A stretch of 64,000 bases of DNA from Phocoena phocoena (GCF_963924675.1 NC_089220.1:85873168-85937167); one strand, 5' to 3'. Positions 14,220 to 27,014 are shown, numbered from the stretch's first letter. Program-made: numbers and translations. Notes: generated by a model from the sequence alone, not told the origin.

Positions 14220-15160
14220 TCACTTTTAGAAGATACTAGGGAACCAATTCATTATTTTGAAAACTGGTGAATTAAGAAAAGAATCAAGCATTTATCCTGT
14301 ATTCCTATTCAAACTGTATCTCAGGGTAGTCAGATAGTTAATGATAGGAAATTTCTCTTCATAGATGTACTTCAACTAATAAATGAAGGAATGATAGACT
14401 ATCACCAGTCTGCAATCCCTAATGAATTAACAGACCTAGACAATGATGATCAATAGTGCTAACATCACAAAAAACGATGGGCAATAAGACATTATATGCC
14501 TCCCATCCAAAGTTCACAATACTCTTTATGAAAAAAGAAATGCCCGTACTTCAATAAACAAACCTGAAGTCAGATCCATCAAGCCTCTCTAAATAACTAA
14601 CTGTTTACATAAAATACATGGGACAGAGAAACATGTTAACACCACATGGAAGCAATAGAAAAAATCCAAACTGGAAAATTCTACAGGCAAATAACCTAGT
14701 TTCGTTAATAAATAAACTGTAAGGAAAAAAAGAGAGATGAAAAGGAACCTAGAAATTAAACGAAACTTAAGTGATGTAAACCAACTGCAATATCCAGACT
14801 TTACTTGGATTTGGTTGATTCAACTGTTAAAAATAATTTACAAAACAATTAGGAAAATGTGAAGTTGGAAGGATACCTAATGATATTAAGAAATTATTGC
14901 TTTTCTAGAAGTGATAATGATATTATATTTTAAGAAGAAGTCTATCTTTTAGAGATATATACTGAAGTGCATAAAGAGAAATGCTAAGGTAAAATATTTG
15001 CTTCAAAATGTTTTGGGAGAGAGGTTAAAGAGATGAAACAAGATTGACCATCAGTCTATAACTGTTTAAGCTGGGGCATGAGTACCTGGAGGTTCTTTAT
15101 AACAGTATCACTATTTTAATGTATACTTACAATTTTCCTTAATAAAATGTTAAAAAATAA
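14220..15160 (+). repeat. Ancient HAL1/L1M-like 3' region, copy 2
   Basis: The most complete copy: AATCAAGCATTTATCCTG at left, then GTGATGTAAACCAACTGCAA, then GAGATATATACTGAAG, then TTTTCCTTAATAAAATG at the 3' end. Confidence 0.5.
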
Positions 15161-15214
15161 AAAAGGGCAGTTCACTGTACTGTATTTTTTTTTCAACTGT
15201 TCTTTCCCTAAGTA

Positions 15215-15217
<3 letters not shown>

Positions 15218-15250
<33 letters not shown>

Positions 15251-15437
15251 ACGTGGGCCTCTCACTGTTGTGGCCTCTCCCATTGCGGAGCACAGGCTCC
15301 GGACGCGCAGGCTCAGCGGCCATGGCTCACGGGCCCAGCCGCTCCGCGGCATGTGGGATCCTCCCGGACCGGGGCACGAACCCGCGTCCCCTGCATCGGC
15401 AGGCGGACTCTCAACCACTGCGCCACCAGGGAAGCCC
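15218..15437 (-). mobile_element. Short CHR-type SINE, minus strand
   Basis: Long T-run (about 15219-15245), then the reversed short form ending GGGAAGCCC. The direct repeat CCTAAGTATACTTTT flanks it. Confidence 0.95.
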
Positions 15438-15482
15438 CCTAAGTATACTTTTATTTACCTTATTCAATAGTAGCTATCAGAG

Positions 15483-15838
15483 GACTTCCCTGGTGGCGCA
15501 GTGGTTAAGAATCCACCTGCCAGTGCAGGGGACACGGGTTTGACCCCTGGTCCGGGAAGATCCCACAAGCTGTGAAGCAACTAAGCCCATGCGCCACAAC
15601 TACTGAGCCGGCACTCTAGAGCCTGCGAGCCACGTCTACTGAGCCCGTGTGCCACAACTACTGAAGCCCGCGCACCTAGAGCCCATGCTCTGCAACAAGA
15701 CAAGCCACCGCAATGAGAAGCCCGTGCAGCGCAACGAAGAGTAGCTCCCACTCGCCACAACTAGAGAAAGCCCTTCTGCGGCAACAAAGACCCAACACAG
15801 CCAAAAATAAATAAATGAATAAATAAATTTTTAAAAAA
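15483..15838 (+). mobile_element. Long CHR-type SINE
   Basis: Full-length copy with an AAATAAATGAATAAATAAAT tail, flanked by TAGTAGCTATCAGAG on both sides. Confidence 0.95.
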
Positions 15839-16010
15839 ATAGTAGCTATCAGAGTTTAGGAAAATTTACTCCTATAAGCAGCAAGAATAAGAATTAGGGC
15901 ATAAACAGAACCTAATCATAGGAAAAGAACCAAAAATAACTGCTTTAGGCATATAAGCAATATATGTATTATTTCCTAATGAAATGGTTTTATCAAGATA
16001 CCAAAAGTTA

Positions 16011-16209
<199 letters not shown>

Positions 16210-16890
16210 CTGAAACAAAAGAAACACAGCAGCATATCAGGACTAATTAACACAAACATTCCAGCACCAAGTAACACTACTAATCCTATACATTAATTAG
16301 GTTGCTTTGCTGGAAAGAGGGGAAAAATCCCACAAGCTCAGTTCTAAAATCTGTTTAGTACATGTAAAAAAAAAGTACTTATCTTTCCATTACAGATGTC
16401 CAGTGAAATAGCCACACATTAAAGAAGCATTATATTATAACACAAATATAATTTACAATAACTGAGATTGCTAGACCTCCGGACAAGCATGGTGTCAATG
16501 GCAGTTGACCCAGACTACTATGCTTAGTCCAACACACTGCTAAGAAAAAAAAAATCGTACCTAATTTACAACAGCTTACAGTTTAATAGGTTGCAACTTA
16601 GAGCTTAACATCACCAGAGCTAATATAATTTTAATGTTTCAAAATGCATTTAAAGTGCATAGGAGATAAACATGAGCCACAGAAAAGGTCTGCTGATCAA
16701 ACCCAATACAATGATATTGTAAGAAAAAAGGATAACAACATGAACAACATACCTGTAGAAAATGAAGATACTGCAGAAAAATATGGCCTAAAGGAGATAA
16801 TGCTGTAACCTAATTACAGAACAAACTAAAGGAAAGTAAGAAAAAGAAGCTTTAAAAGAACATAAATCATAATTAGAAAACCTTATAAAT
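16210..16890. other. Intron 1, nothing recognised
   Basis: AT-rich sequence adjoining exon 2; no repeat family recognised. Confidence 0.5.
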
Positions 16891-17760
16891 GAGAGAGCTA
16901 GGCAACAGAGAGACATAAAAAGAAATCTGAGCAAATTCAGAAAAGGAACAGAAATTAAAGGAAAAGAAATGAAGATTCAAGTAGAAGAGACATGAGCGAA
17001 AACAACATAAAATTAAGGAAGAAAAAATAAAGGGAAAAATGAAAAAAATTAAGAAATTTAGAAATTAAAAGTGATAAAAGACAAAGTAAATATAAAATAC
17101 ATATTATAAAAGGCCGCCAATAAAAACCCCAAAGCTATGAGATGGAACAAATATTAGCCACTATAATTCAAGAAAATAATTTCTGGAAATTAAAAAAGGA
17201 CTAAACCTGCAGGTTGAAATGGTATACTACATATCTGGGAAAACAACTCAGAAGAAGGTTAATGCCAAAACACAGTCTAGTAAAGCTACTGAATTTTAAA
17301 GGGAAAAAAATTTCACTGGACATATGTGCAGAAAGTCCAAATTATACATAAGGGGAAAAAAAATCAGACTGGGAACAGACATTGGCACAAACAGCTTACT
17401 GAATATTTAAGTATCCAGGGAAATGTGAGCCAAGCGTGTTCTATCAAGCCAAAGTAACCTTCAAGGCTAAAGGAAACAGTTATGAACACACAGAACTCAA
17501 AGAATATTGTTCCCAAGAAATGCCCCTAGGAATCAACTACGTAACAAGTATCAGACAATCAAATTATGATAGAAAATTTGGCATGAGGATCCGCCTGAAA
17601 AGGCTTAAAAGCAATGATAACTCAGTAGCCATGAGAACCCCTGCCTCTAGATTGTGAAGTCTAAACATCATACGCCACTAAAAGAAATAAGAGCTCCTTG
17701 AAGAAATGGCTTATTCCTGGTCTGGCACAGGAAATTATGCACAATGAACTTGGGGCATCT
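16891..17760 (+). pseudogene. HAL1-like element, ORF1-type remnant
   Basis: The stretch has the old L1/HAL1 ORF1 style. An open piece at 17436-17657 (FYQAKVTFKAKGNSYEHTEL) follows a region resembling the C-terminal ORF1 part. It runs almost directly into the 3' region at 18310 without any reverse-transcriptase ORF, as expected for HAL1 ('half L1'). A long CHR SINE lies between. Family assignment is moderate. Confidence 0.4.
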
Positions 17761-17917
17761 TGTCAAATCAGAAAGCAAAAATGTTAACAGTACTACTACT
17801 AACAAGCCAAAAGGAATTCAGAGACAAGTGAAAGAATTCTCATTTGCCAAAGATGAAACAATTTGAGCAGATACAAGAATGGTGACTGCAGTGATTGAAA
17901 AACATCAAAAACATAAA

Positions 17918-18300
17918 CGGACTTCCCTCGTGGTGCAGTGGTTAAGAATCCACCTGCCAATGAAGGGGACACGGGTTCAAGCCCTGGCCTGGAAAGATCC
18001 CACATGCCATGGAGCAACTAAGCCCATGCGCCACAACTACTAGGCCTGCGCTCTAGAGCCCACAAGCCACAACTACTGAGCCCACGTGCCACAACTACTG
18101 AAGCCTGTGCACCTAGAGTCTGTGCTCCGCAACACGAGAGCCCGTGCTCCACAACAAGAGAGTCCACTGCACTGAGAAGCCCACGCACTGCAATGAAAAG
18201 TAGCCCCCGCTCGCCGCAACTAGAGAAAGCCCACGCATAGCAATGAAGACCCAACGCAGCCAAAAATAAATTTATAAAAAATAAATTAATTAAAAAAATA
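17918..18300 (+). mobile_element. Long CHR-type SINE with extended body
   Basis: Head ACTTCCCTCGTGGTGCAG and tail AATTAATTAAAAAAATAAAC. It has an extra GAGAGCCCGTGCTCCACAAC unit, making the body slightly longer than usual. Confidence 0.93.
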
Positions 18301-18309
18301 AACACTCAT

Positions 18310-19335
18310 GAGTTCATAATGACACTCAAAAAAGAAAAAAGAATTTTGGAGGTTGCTAAGGCACAACTCATTATTCTGAAAACTGTCAAATAAATAGAAA
18401 GAATCAAGCATTTATCCTGCCTTTCTGATATGAACAGTATTTCAGGGAAACCAAAGAGATGATGAAGGCAACTTTTTCCTTAGAGAATAGTCACAGCTAG
18501 TAAGTGCAGAAGAAATTATAGACTTAGAAAATCACCATTTTCCAATCCCTGGTTAAATAATGAATCTAGGCAATGACCATCAATAGCTGCTAAAACCATA
18601 AGGTAAAAAGTGGATGGAGAACTTTAATATGGAAGGATCAAGTTGAACTCAATGATCAACGTTAACATCACTAAAAGGTAGAACAATGAAACATGAAGTG
18701 CTTCCTGACAGATGCAACAAAATTTTCTCAGTACCACCTATGAAGTCTCTTGCCTTAAAACAAACAAGACACCTCTAAATCTAATCAAGCTTCTAGATTT
18801 AATTATATGTTTACAAAAATAAGGGGGATCGAGGTACATGTTAAATGACAACATGAAGATACAATGAGCTAAATCCATGATTATGGAGATCCTAAAGAAC
18901 AAAATGACCCATATAAATGACAAAATGACCCAAGACAAATGGCATGTAAAATAAAAAAGCTTTACACTGCACATTATAAGAAACAAGATATGTATCAACC
19001 TAAGGCAGCAACTAGCAACCAGATAAAATTAAGCAAGTACTGGGTAAGGAATAATTGGTAATTTTGTAGGGTGTAATAATAGTAGTGTAGTTATGTTTAT
19101 AAAGTCTTTCTCTGTAAGAGATACATAAACTACTAATGTACAAAGTGATAAAAGGTCTTAGATTTGCCTTAAAGCACTCTAAGGGGAAAAAAGAGTTATT
19201 GTTTTGGGGGTAGAAGATCAAATGTAAGAATGACAGAATTTTAATAATTTTTGTATGATGGGTATATCTAAATCCATTATACTGTTTCTGGGCATAACTG
19301 CAATATTCTACATTAAAAGTAAAAAACAAGAGATG
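18310..19335 (+). repeat. Ancient HAL1/L1M-like 3' region, copy 3
   Basis: It carries ATCAAGCATTTATCCTGCC and TTTCAGGGAAACCAAAG, then ends near CTACATTAAAAGTAAAAAAC. It follows the ORF1-type remnant at 16891-17760. Confidence 0.5.
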
Positions 19336-19339
19336 CATA

Positions 19340-20566
19340 GATTAAAAAGATCTAGAGTTTGTTTTAACAAATGGGGCTGGGACAAGTAAATATCCACATG
19401 CAAAAGAATTTGTACCCCTACCTAACATCATACACAAAAATTAACTCAAAATGGATCAAAGACCTAAATGTAAAAGCTAAAACTATAAAAGTCTTAAAAG
19501 AAATCACAGTCATAAATCTTCACTGACCTTGGATTAAGCAATGATTTCTTATGTACGACACCTAAAGCACAGCAAACCAAAGAAAATGATAAATTGGACT
19601 CTGTCAAAATTTTTTAAAGTTTATATGCTAAAAGACAACCTATGAAATTGGGGAAAATAATTGCAAACTATATATCTGATATGTGGTTAATACCCAGAAT
19701 AGATAAAGAATAATTCAACAAAACAAAAATCAAATAATTCAATTAAAAAATGGGCAAACGGCCTGAATAAACAGTCCTCCAAAGAAGATATACAAATAGC
19801 CAAAAAGCACATGAAAAAAATGCTCAAAATCTAGAGAATGACAAATCACCTCATACCCACTAGGATGGCTACTATTAAAAGAAGAAAATAATAAGTGCTG
19901 ACAAGGATGTGGAGAAACTGGAACTCTTGTACACTGTGCATGGGGATATAAAATGATGCAGTCACTATGAAAAACAGTATGGCAGTTGCTAAAAAAATTA
20001 AACAATCAATTCCCATATGATTCAGCAATTCCACTTCTGGGTATATACCCTCAAAAACTGAAAGCAAGAACTCAGACAAATATATTTGTACACTCAAGCC
20101 CACAGCAGCGTTCTTCACAATAGCCAAAAGGTGGAAGCAGCCCACACGTCCATCTGCAGTTGAACGGATAAAGAAAATGTGGAATATACACACAATGGAA
20201 TATTATTCAGCCTTTAAAAAGGAAATCCCGTCACATGCTACAACATGAATGAACCTGGCTGAGTGATAAAGCCAGTCACAAAATGACAAATACTCTTTAT
20301 GATTCTATTTATATGAGCTATCCAGAGCAGTCAAAATAATGGAAACAGAAAGAAGAATGGTGGTTACTAGAGGCAGGAGGGGGGAGGGGAAAGGGGGCAT
20401 TGTTTTTCAATTGGTATAGAATTTTAGTTTTGCAAGATGAAAAAGTTCTAGAAATCTGTTTTGAAACAATGCAAATATACTTAACACTACTGACTGTATA
20501 CTTAAAAATGATTAAGATGGTAAATTTTATGTTATGTGTTCTTTATCACAGTAAAAAAAAAAAAAA
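19340..20566 (+). mobile_element. Old L1, ORF2 3' part and 3' UTR
   Basis: It contains diagnostic L1 ORF2 C-terminal blocks: AACTCAAAATGGATCAAAG, AAATGGGCAAACGGCCTG, GGATGTGGAGAAACTGGAAC and ACAATGGAATATTATTCAGC. It ends with a poly(A) at 20552-20566. Heavily mutated, with no long frame. Confidence 0.85.
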
Positions 20567-21005
20567 AGTATGGGCCCCATGGAAGAGAATATGGTAATAT
20601 TCAGCATAATAAAATAATTTATATTTAAACTCTAATCCAGCAATTCCACTTCAAGGAACCTATTCCAAAGGTACAATGGCAAAAACATGTGAAATGACTT
20701 CTTCACAAGCCTTTTCACTATAACATTATTTATAATTACAAAAGGCTAGGGAAAAAACTAACAGTCACTCAATAGGGGATTGGTTGAACGTAAAATGATT
20801 CACTTATGTAACGGAGTACTAGTCCAGGAATTAGAGATATATTGACACAGAGTGATTTTCAGGATATATTGTTAAGTGAAAAAAAATAAGATGCAGTGAC
20901 GTGTTTAAAGTATACTACTTTTCTGTAAAAGGAAGGTAAATGTTAAGTATATTAACATATTTGCTTTTATTATTTTTAAAAAAGGAAAAGCCAAAAAGTG
21001 ATGAA
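20567..21005 (+). mobile_element. Older L1 fragment
   Basis: CCAGCAATTCCACTTCAAGG and AATAGGGGATTGGTTGAAC are the familiar ORF2-end blocks of a more diverged L1. It joins directly to the poly(A) of the preceding copy. Confidence 0.65.
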
Positions 21006-21011
21006 AACGAT

Positions 21012-21238
21012 AGCAGAGATCAATAAATTTTTTTCAGTAAAGGGCCAAATAATAAATATTTCAGTCTTTATAAGCTATATAATCTCTGTCATGGCTACTC
21101 AGCTCTGCCATTTTAAAATAAAAGAAGACATAGACAATACATAAACAAAAGAGTATGTGTTCCAACAAAAATTTACTTACAAAAAGAGATGGGTGGCCAA
21201 ATTTGGCCTGCAGACTATTGCTTGCCAACCTTTGCCCA
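21012..21238. mobile_element. hAT-type non-autonomous DNA transposon (probable)
   Basis: One end reads AGAGATCAATAAATTTTTTT and the other GCTTGCCAACCTTTG, with AGTAAAGGGCCAAATAATAA and GTGGCCAAATTTGGCCTGCA between. This resembles a common mammalian hAT element with CAGxGxTxxGCAAAC-like ends. Family not determined. Confidence 0.5.
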
Positions 21239-21362
21239 AAAGAAAGGAGAAAACAGGATGGAGGGGATAAGGATAAAAGTCAGACTTCTAAGAATATATC
21301 TTGTGATATAGTTTTCATTTTGGAACAAAAATCACTGTTTTACATACAAGAAAAAAAACTCC

Positions 21363-21588
21363 TAGGGATTCCCTGGTGGCGCAGTGGTTGAGAGTCCGCC
21401 TGTCGATGCAGGGGATGCAGGTTCGTGCCCCGGTCTAGGAAGATTCCACATGCCGCGGAGCGGCTAGGCCCGTGAGCCATGGCCGCTGAGCCTGCGCATC
21501 CGGAGCCTGTGGTCCGCAACGGGAGAAGCCACAACAGTGAGAGGCCTGCGTACCGCAAAAAAAAAACAAACAACAACAAAAAAAACCT
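21363..21588 (+). mobile_element. Short CHR-type SINE
   Basis: Complete short form (GGGATTCCCTGGTGGCGCAG to GTACCGC) with an A-rich tail containing CAAACAACAAC. Confidence 0.93.
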
Positions 21589-21589
21589 C

Positions 21590-22400
21590 CTATACTCCAA
21601 ATTCAGGGAAGGACCATAGCAACAAAGTAATCATCAGAACTAGCTTCAAACTCATCCCAGTCTATCAATGACAGCTTCATATTAGCGACCACACTTCAGA
21701 AAGTCAACCAGTCAGTAACAGCCACAGTCCATAGCCACATCTGTTTATCAAAAATTCAACCACTTCCTAAACACTCCCACTTTACCAATCCCTGAACTCT
21801 AAGCTTCACAACTCTCCCCTGAATGGAGACCAATAAATTTAGCGTTTTGTTGACACTGAGTGGTGACCTCTTCCTTCAAGACAATTAAAAGACAAAATAA
21901 ATTTTAAAAAAGATACTAAAAATGAAAGGAGTACAATCTCTAAAAATCTAAAACAAACTGAAACCAAGAACCCACTGCATACCAAGTATGTGACATTATC
22001 ACACAGAAAATAATTCAAGTGGCTTTAAAATACAGTATTTTGATTGTATACCCCTAGTGCGATATAGCTTAAGGAATAAAAGAACAACAAAGAAATCTTA
22101 AAACTCCATTTAGTAGTTTTGTCATTAGAAATAATATCAATTCTGTTATTTAAAAACTATTATATGCAAGACACAGCAAATAAGTGATTATATTAAATCA
22201 CTAAGAGTCAACATTTTCAGTATAAAGAGATACAAATATAAAAGTCAAAGAGGTCAAGTAAAAATCCTGAAATCTGACATTGAAGAAAACATGAAAAAAA
22301 TATGATCTTTATTTAAACACGTATTTCACAAGTCTAACCATCGAGAAGTCCTAGAAGCAATGCAGCCCAATAGATTAAGCATCTCTAGCATCCAAACTGA
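21590..22400. other. Intron 1, nothing recognised
   Basis: No gene or clear repeat seen; AT-rich with scattered A-runs. Confidence 0.45.
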
Positions 22401-23620
22401 AAGTTCCAAATACCATTTCCCTCAAAAAAAGAACAAAAGCTCCTTGGAAAAATGGCTATTTCTAAAACTGGGGTAGGAAATATAAAAGATGAGCCTAGAA
22501 TCTTGCTGTGCTTGAAAGCAGGGAATATACCAAAGACTTGGGACAGACCCAGGATTTATGGGGCCTGGAATTTATATTAAGTGAGGCCCCTATCTTAAAA
22601 ATCTTACTTTTGCAAATTTTACATATGACCAATTACTAAAACTTTGCTCCCAAAGCTTTGAAAGAAGCCAATGGAAATAAAGAACCCTGAAGTTGAAGCT
22701 TCATTATCCTCATGGTGAATCCAACTTTGTTCAAGATAATGGAGTCAAGTCAAAAGGACACAGGAGCTAAGTGGAACGGGCTCACAATGGTTTGAAGTGA
22801 GAAAATTGACATCTAAAGAATAATGAGGGAGTTCCCAGGTGGTCTAGTGGTTAGGATTCGGCACTTTCACTGCCGTGGCCCAGGTTCAATCCCTGGTCGG
22901 GGAACTGAGATCTGGTAAGTCATGAGTCATGGCCAAAATTAAAAATAAATAAATAAGGAAATTAAAATAAAAGGATAATGACTGCAATAACTGAAACACA
23001 TGAAATATATAATAACCCATAAATTCATAATGATATTCAAAAACAATTCAGTAGATACTAAAACAATTGCTAGTGTACTAATTCATTATTCTGAATATAA
23101 ATAAAAGGAAAATAAGTCAAGCATTTACCCTGCCTTTCCTGTAGTATTAACTGTATTTCAAAGAAACCAAATAGTTGATAGTCACAGAATTAAAAATTCA
23201 CCATTCTGCAACACCTAATGAAATAATGTAGGCAGTGGTTATGAATGGCTGCCAAAACTCTTAGGTGAAAGGCTGGTTGATTTAGAACTTAATAATGAAT
23301 GAATGAAACCGGTAATACTTACACTTACAGATTACATTTAGCATCACTAAAAGATATGACATTGAACAGCATACCACTAACTTTGAGAACTGAACTAAGG
23401 CTTAGACTCACTGTCCAGGTGCCAGACTTACCACCACTGGTATACATCTGGGACAGATCTGAGTATTATTTCAAAGGCTTTAAAAACCGAACTAATATTA
23501 AAAACAAAATACCTGGAAGGCTAGTTAGAATGTGCAACCTCAACACAACTAGGTGGTCAAATTTTTAAAATATCAACATTCTCTGCAGAATTTAAATAAG
23601 ACTCAAGTCTCATAATTTTT
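22400..23620 (+). repeat. Ancient HAL1/L1M-like region, copy 4
   Basis: It shares AGCTCCTTGGAAAAATGGC with the block near 17692, and AAGCATTTACCCTGCCTTTCC plus TTTCAAAGAAACCAAATAG with the other 3' copies. A Bov-tA-like SINE interrupts it at 22826-22958. Confidence 0.45.
22826..22958 (+). mobile_element. Bov-tA-like short SINE
   Basis: GGAGTTCCCAGGTGGTCTAG head, GGTTCAATCCCTGGTCGGGG and an AATAAATAAATAAGG tail. Confidence 0.9.
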
Positions 23621-23689
23621 TAAATAACAAGGACACAATCCAAAACTACCAAATATACAAAGAACCAGGAAAATCTCAACTTACATGTG

Positions 23690-24600
23690 AAAGGACAAAT
23701 CAGCAGATGTAAATGCCAAGATGACAGAGATCTGGGACTTATCAAAGACATTAAAGCAGCCTCTATAAAAATGCTCCAAGAAGTGAAGGAATAAATAGAA
23801 AGATATATAAAGTCCTAGAAATGAACAGAAAGATAAAGTCTCAGTAAAGATATAGAAGACATAAATAACAATTTTAGAAGGGAAAAATACAATAACAGAA
23901 AATTTTAAATGTTACTAGAGTCAACAGAAGAATGGAAGTGTCAGAAGAGTCAGTAAACTTGAAGATAAATATATAGAAATTAAAAAACAGAAAATAATTT
24001 TATAAATGAACACAGACCCAAGGGACCAGCAGGACAATATCAAAAATTCTAACATTCACTCATCACAGTCATGTCAAGAGAGGAAAAAGTGTAGGGCAGG
24101 AAAAATATTTTTAAAATAATGGCTAAAACGTCTCAAGTTTTGCAAAAGACATAAAACGATTGAAGAACCTTAATTAACAGGACATGCACAAAAAAAATCC
24201 ATTCACAAACACATCATAACCAAACTGTTGAAAATTAAACACAAAGAAAAACTCTTAAAAACAGCCAGAGAAAAATGATACATTACTTACTGGGGACAAT
24301 AATTCAATTGACTGTGACTTTCTCATTATAAACCATGGAGGTCAGCAAGAAACAGAAAAACATTTTTAAAGTACTGAAAGTAAAGCACTGTCAACCAGAA
24401 TTCTGTACCCAGAGAAAACATCCTTCAGGATAAGGACAATCTCAGAGAAAAGAAAATTATGTATTGTAAGCAGAGCTGCTGTATGGTAAATTACCAAAGA
24501 AATTTCTTCTGAGAAAAAGGAAATTATAACAGAGGGAAACTTGGAATAACAGGAATGAATGAAGAACAACAGAAATCTAGGTAAACATAATAGACTAACC
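23690..24600 (+). mobile_element. Old L1 ORF1-type remnant
   Basis: Left part resembles the coiled-coil end of old L1 ORF1 (ATTAAAGCAGCCTCTATAAA). The right part matches the ORF1 C-terminal region (CAGAATTCTGTACCCAGAGA, then AACATCCTTCAGGATAAGG). No intact frame. Confidence 0.6.
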
Positions 24601-24856
24601 TCCTCTTGACTTTTTCAAAATATGCTTGCAAGTTAAGAGCAAAAATTATAACACTATCTGAAAGGATTTCCAATGTATATAGATATAACTCATAACACAA
24701 CTACAAAAAAAAGGTAGAATGGTAAAGAGACCTATATGATGGTTATTAGGCTTTTGCATTCTACTTGAAGTGGTGATATAATAATTCTAGTAGACTGTGA
24801 AAAATTAAGTAGGTATATTGTAAACACTAGAGCAACCATTCAAAAAAAAACTATAC

Positions 24857-24996
24857 AGGGACTTCCCTGGCGGTCCACTGGTTAAGACTCCGCACTCTCA
24901 ATGCAGGGGGCCCAGGTTCAATCCCTCGTCAGGGAACTAGACCTCACATGCCCCAACTAAAGATCCCGCTTGCCACAACGAAGAACCAGCATGCCA
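24857..24996 (+). mobile_element. CHR-type SINE cut by the assembly gap
   Basis: The head GGGACTTCCCTGGCGGTCCA and GGTTCAATCCCTCGTCAGGG are visible. The sequence runs into N at 24997. Confidence 0.85.
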
Positions 24997-25196
24997 NNNN
25001 NNNNNNNNNNNNNNNNNNNNNNNNNNNNNNNNNNNNNNNNNNNNNNNNNNNNNNNNNNNNNNNNNNNNNNNNNNNNNNNNNNNNNNNNNNNNNNNNNNNN
25101 NNNNNNNNNNNNNNNNNNNNNNNNNNNNNNNNNNNNNNNNNNNNNNNNNNNNNNNNNNNNNNNNNNNNNNNNNNNNNNNNNNNNNNNNNNNNNNNN
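24997..25196. other. Assembly gap, 200 N
   Basis: Exactly 200 undetermined bases between a SINE and an antisense L1 3' end. True length unknown. Any open frame spanning it is meaningless. Confidence 1.
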
Positions 25197-25668
25197 GTAT
25201 AATTGCTTTACAATGGTGTGTTAGTTTCTGCTTTATAACAAAGTGAATCAGCTATACATATACATATATCCCCATATCTCCTCCTTCTTACGTCTCCCTC
25301 CCACCCTCCCTATCCCACCCCTCTAGGTGGTTACAAAGCACCAAGCTTATCTCCCTGTGCTATGCGGCTGCTTCCCACTACCTATCTATTTTACATTTGG
25401 TAGTGTATATATGTCCATGCCACTCTCTCACTTCGCCCCAGCTTACCCTTCCAACTCCCTGTGTCCTCAAGTCCATTCGCTACATCTGTGTCTTTATTCC
25501 TTTCCTGCCCCTACGTTCTTCAGAACCCCCCCTTTTTTTTTTAAGGTACCATATGTATGTATTAGCATGCGGTATTTTTCTCTTTCTGACTTACTTCACT
25601 CTGTATGACAGACACTAGGTTCATCCACCTCACTACAAATAACTCAATTTTGTTTCTTTTTATACATC
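25197..25668 (-). mobile_element. L1 3' end, antisense, tail lost in gap
   Basis: The reverse complement of an L1 3' UTR and ORF2 end: GTGTTAGTTTCTGCTTTATA near the tail and TTCACTCTGTATGACAGACA from the ORF2 end. Its 3' UTR type matches the fragment at 52229-52478 rather than L1-A or L1-C. The poly(T) should lie in the gap. Confidence 0.85.
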
Positions 25669-26020
25669 ATTAACTTTAAACTCTTATTAAAAAGTAATTT
25701 ACCAGTTTCCAGAATTTCCAGTACAGGAGCTCCTGAACAGAGAGCCGTTGTTCAAATATAATTCAGCGTGAGTGACAAAGTAGAATTTAGAAGTAAGGAT
25801 GTCTATTTCATATTCAACTGTTTATTAAATCTTTAAATTCTTGCCTGTCAGTCTACATTGCTTTTTATTATTATTATTATACTTCAGTTTCTTTGAGAAC
25901 TTCTGAGTTTCATGTGTTTTGCTTTTATTATATAAATATCATTATAAATAAACTTATTCATGAATTTAAAAAGCAAAGGAATAGGAAAAGATATACCACA
26001 AAAGGCTGGAGTACCTATAC
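25669..26020. other. Intron 1, nothing recognised
   Basis: No gene or clear repeat apart from a short TTATTATTATTAT run near 25866. Confidence 0.45.
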
Positions 26021-26111
26021 AAATCTTCCTCGATTTCTGATGGATGGGGTTACACCTCATCATTAAGCTGAAAATATCTAAGCTGAAAATGCATTTAAAA
26101 CACCTGATGTA
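26021..26111. mobile_element. Tigger-type DNA transposon end (probable)
   Basis: GATGGGGTTACACCTCATCA followed by AAGCTGAAAATGCATTTAAA resembles one end of a mammalian Tigger-like element. It is truncated where L1-B begins. Confidence 0.45.
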
Positions 26112-27014
26112 CCACTGGAACCAAGATGGCGGAGTAGAAGAACATGCTCTCACTCCCTCTTGTGAGAACACCAGAATCACAACTAGCTGCTGGACAATCA
26201 TTGACAGGAAGACACTGGAACTAACCAAAAAGATACCCCACATCCAAAGACAAAGGAGCAGCCACAATGAGACGGTAGGAGGGGCACACTCACACCAAAA
26301 TCAAATCCCATAACTGCTGGGTGAGTGACTCACAGACTGGAAAACACTTATACCACAGAAGTCCACCCACTGGAGTGAAGGTTCTGAGCCCCACGTCAGG
26401 CTTCCCAACCTGGGGGTCTGGCAATGGGAGAAGGAATTCCTAGAGAATCAGACTTTGAAGGATACTGGGATTTGATTGCAGGACTTCGACAGGACTAGGG
26501 GAAACAGAGACTCCACTCTTGGAGGGCACCCACAAAGTAGTGTGCGCACTGGGACCCAGGGGAAGGAGCAGTGACCCCATAGGAGACCGAACCAGACCTA
26601 CCTGCTAGTGTTGGGGGGTCTTCTTCAGAGGCGGGGGGTGGCTGTGGCTCACCATGGGGACAAGAACACTGGCAGCAAAGTTCTAGTAAGTACTCCTTGG
26701 CGTGAGCCCTACCAGAGTCTGGCATTAGCCCCACCAAAGAGCCCAGGTAGGCTCCAGTGTTGGGTTGCCTCAGGGCAAACAACCAAGAGGGAGGGAACCC
26801 AGCCCCACCCAACAACAATCAAGCAGATTAAAGTTTTACTAAGCTCTGCCCACCAGAGCAACACCCAGCTCTACCAAACCACCAGTCTCTCCCATCAGGA
26901 AACCTGCACAAGCCTCTTAGATAGCCTCATCCACCAGAGGGCAGACAGAAGAAGCAAGAACTACAATCCTGCAGCCTGTGAAACAAAAACCACATTCACA
27001 GAAAGATACACAAG
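26112..27014 (+). promoter_or_regulatory. L1-B 5' UTR with internal promoter
   Basis: GC-richer leader carrying a YY1-like CAAGATGGCGG about 10 bp from the element start, as in other mammalian L1 promoters. It ends at GATACACAAG just before the ORF1 ATG. Its sense direction is antisense to TTBK2. Confidence 0.75.

Noticed and set aside
15147..15470. Open frames of 60-107 codons over SINEs here and at some 20 other places
   Set aside because: They are translations of the same CHR SINE (recurring EPWPLSLRVRSLCSA or STGSGRAGSAAMAHGPS). SINEs are non-coding.
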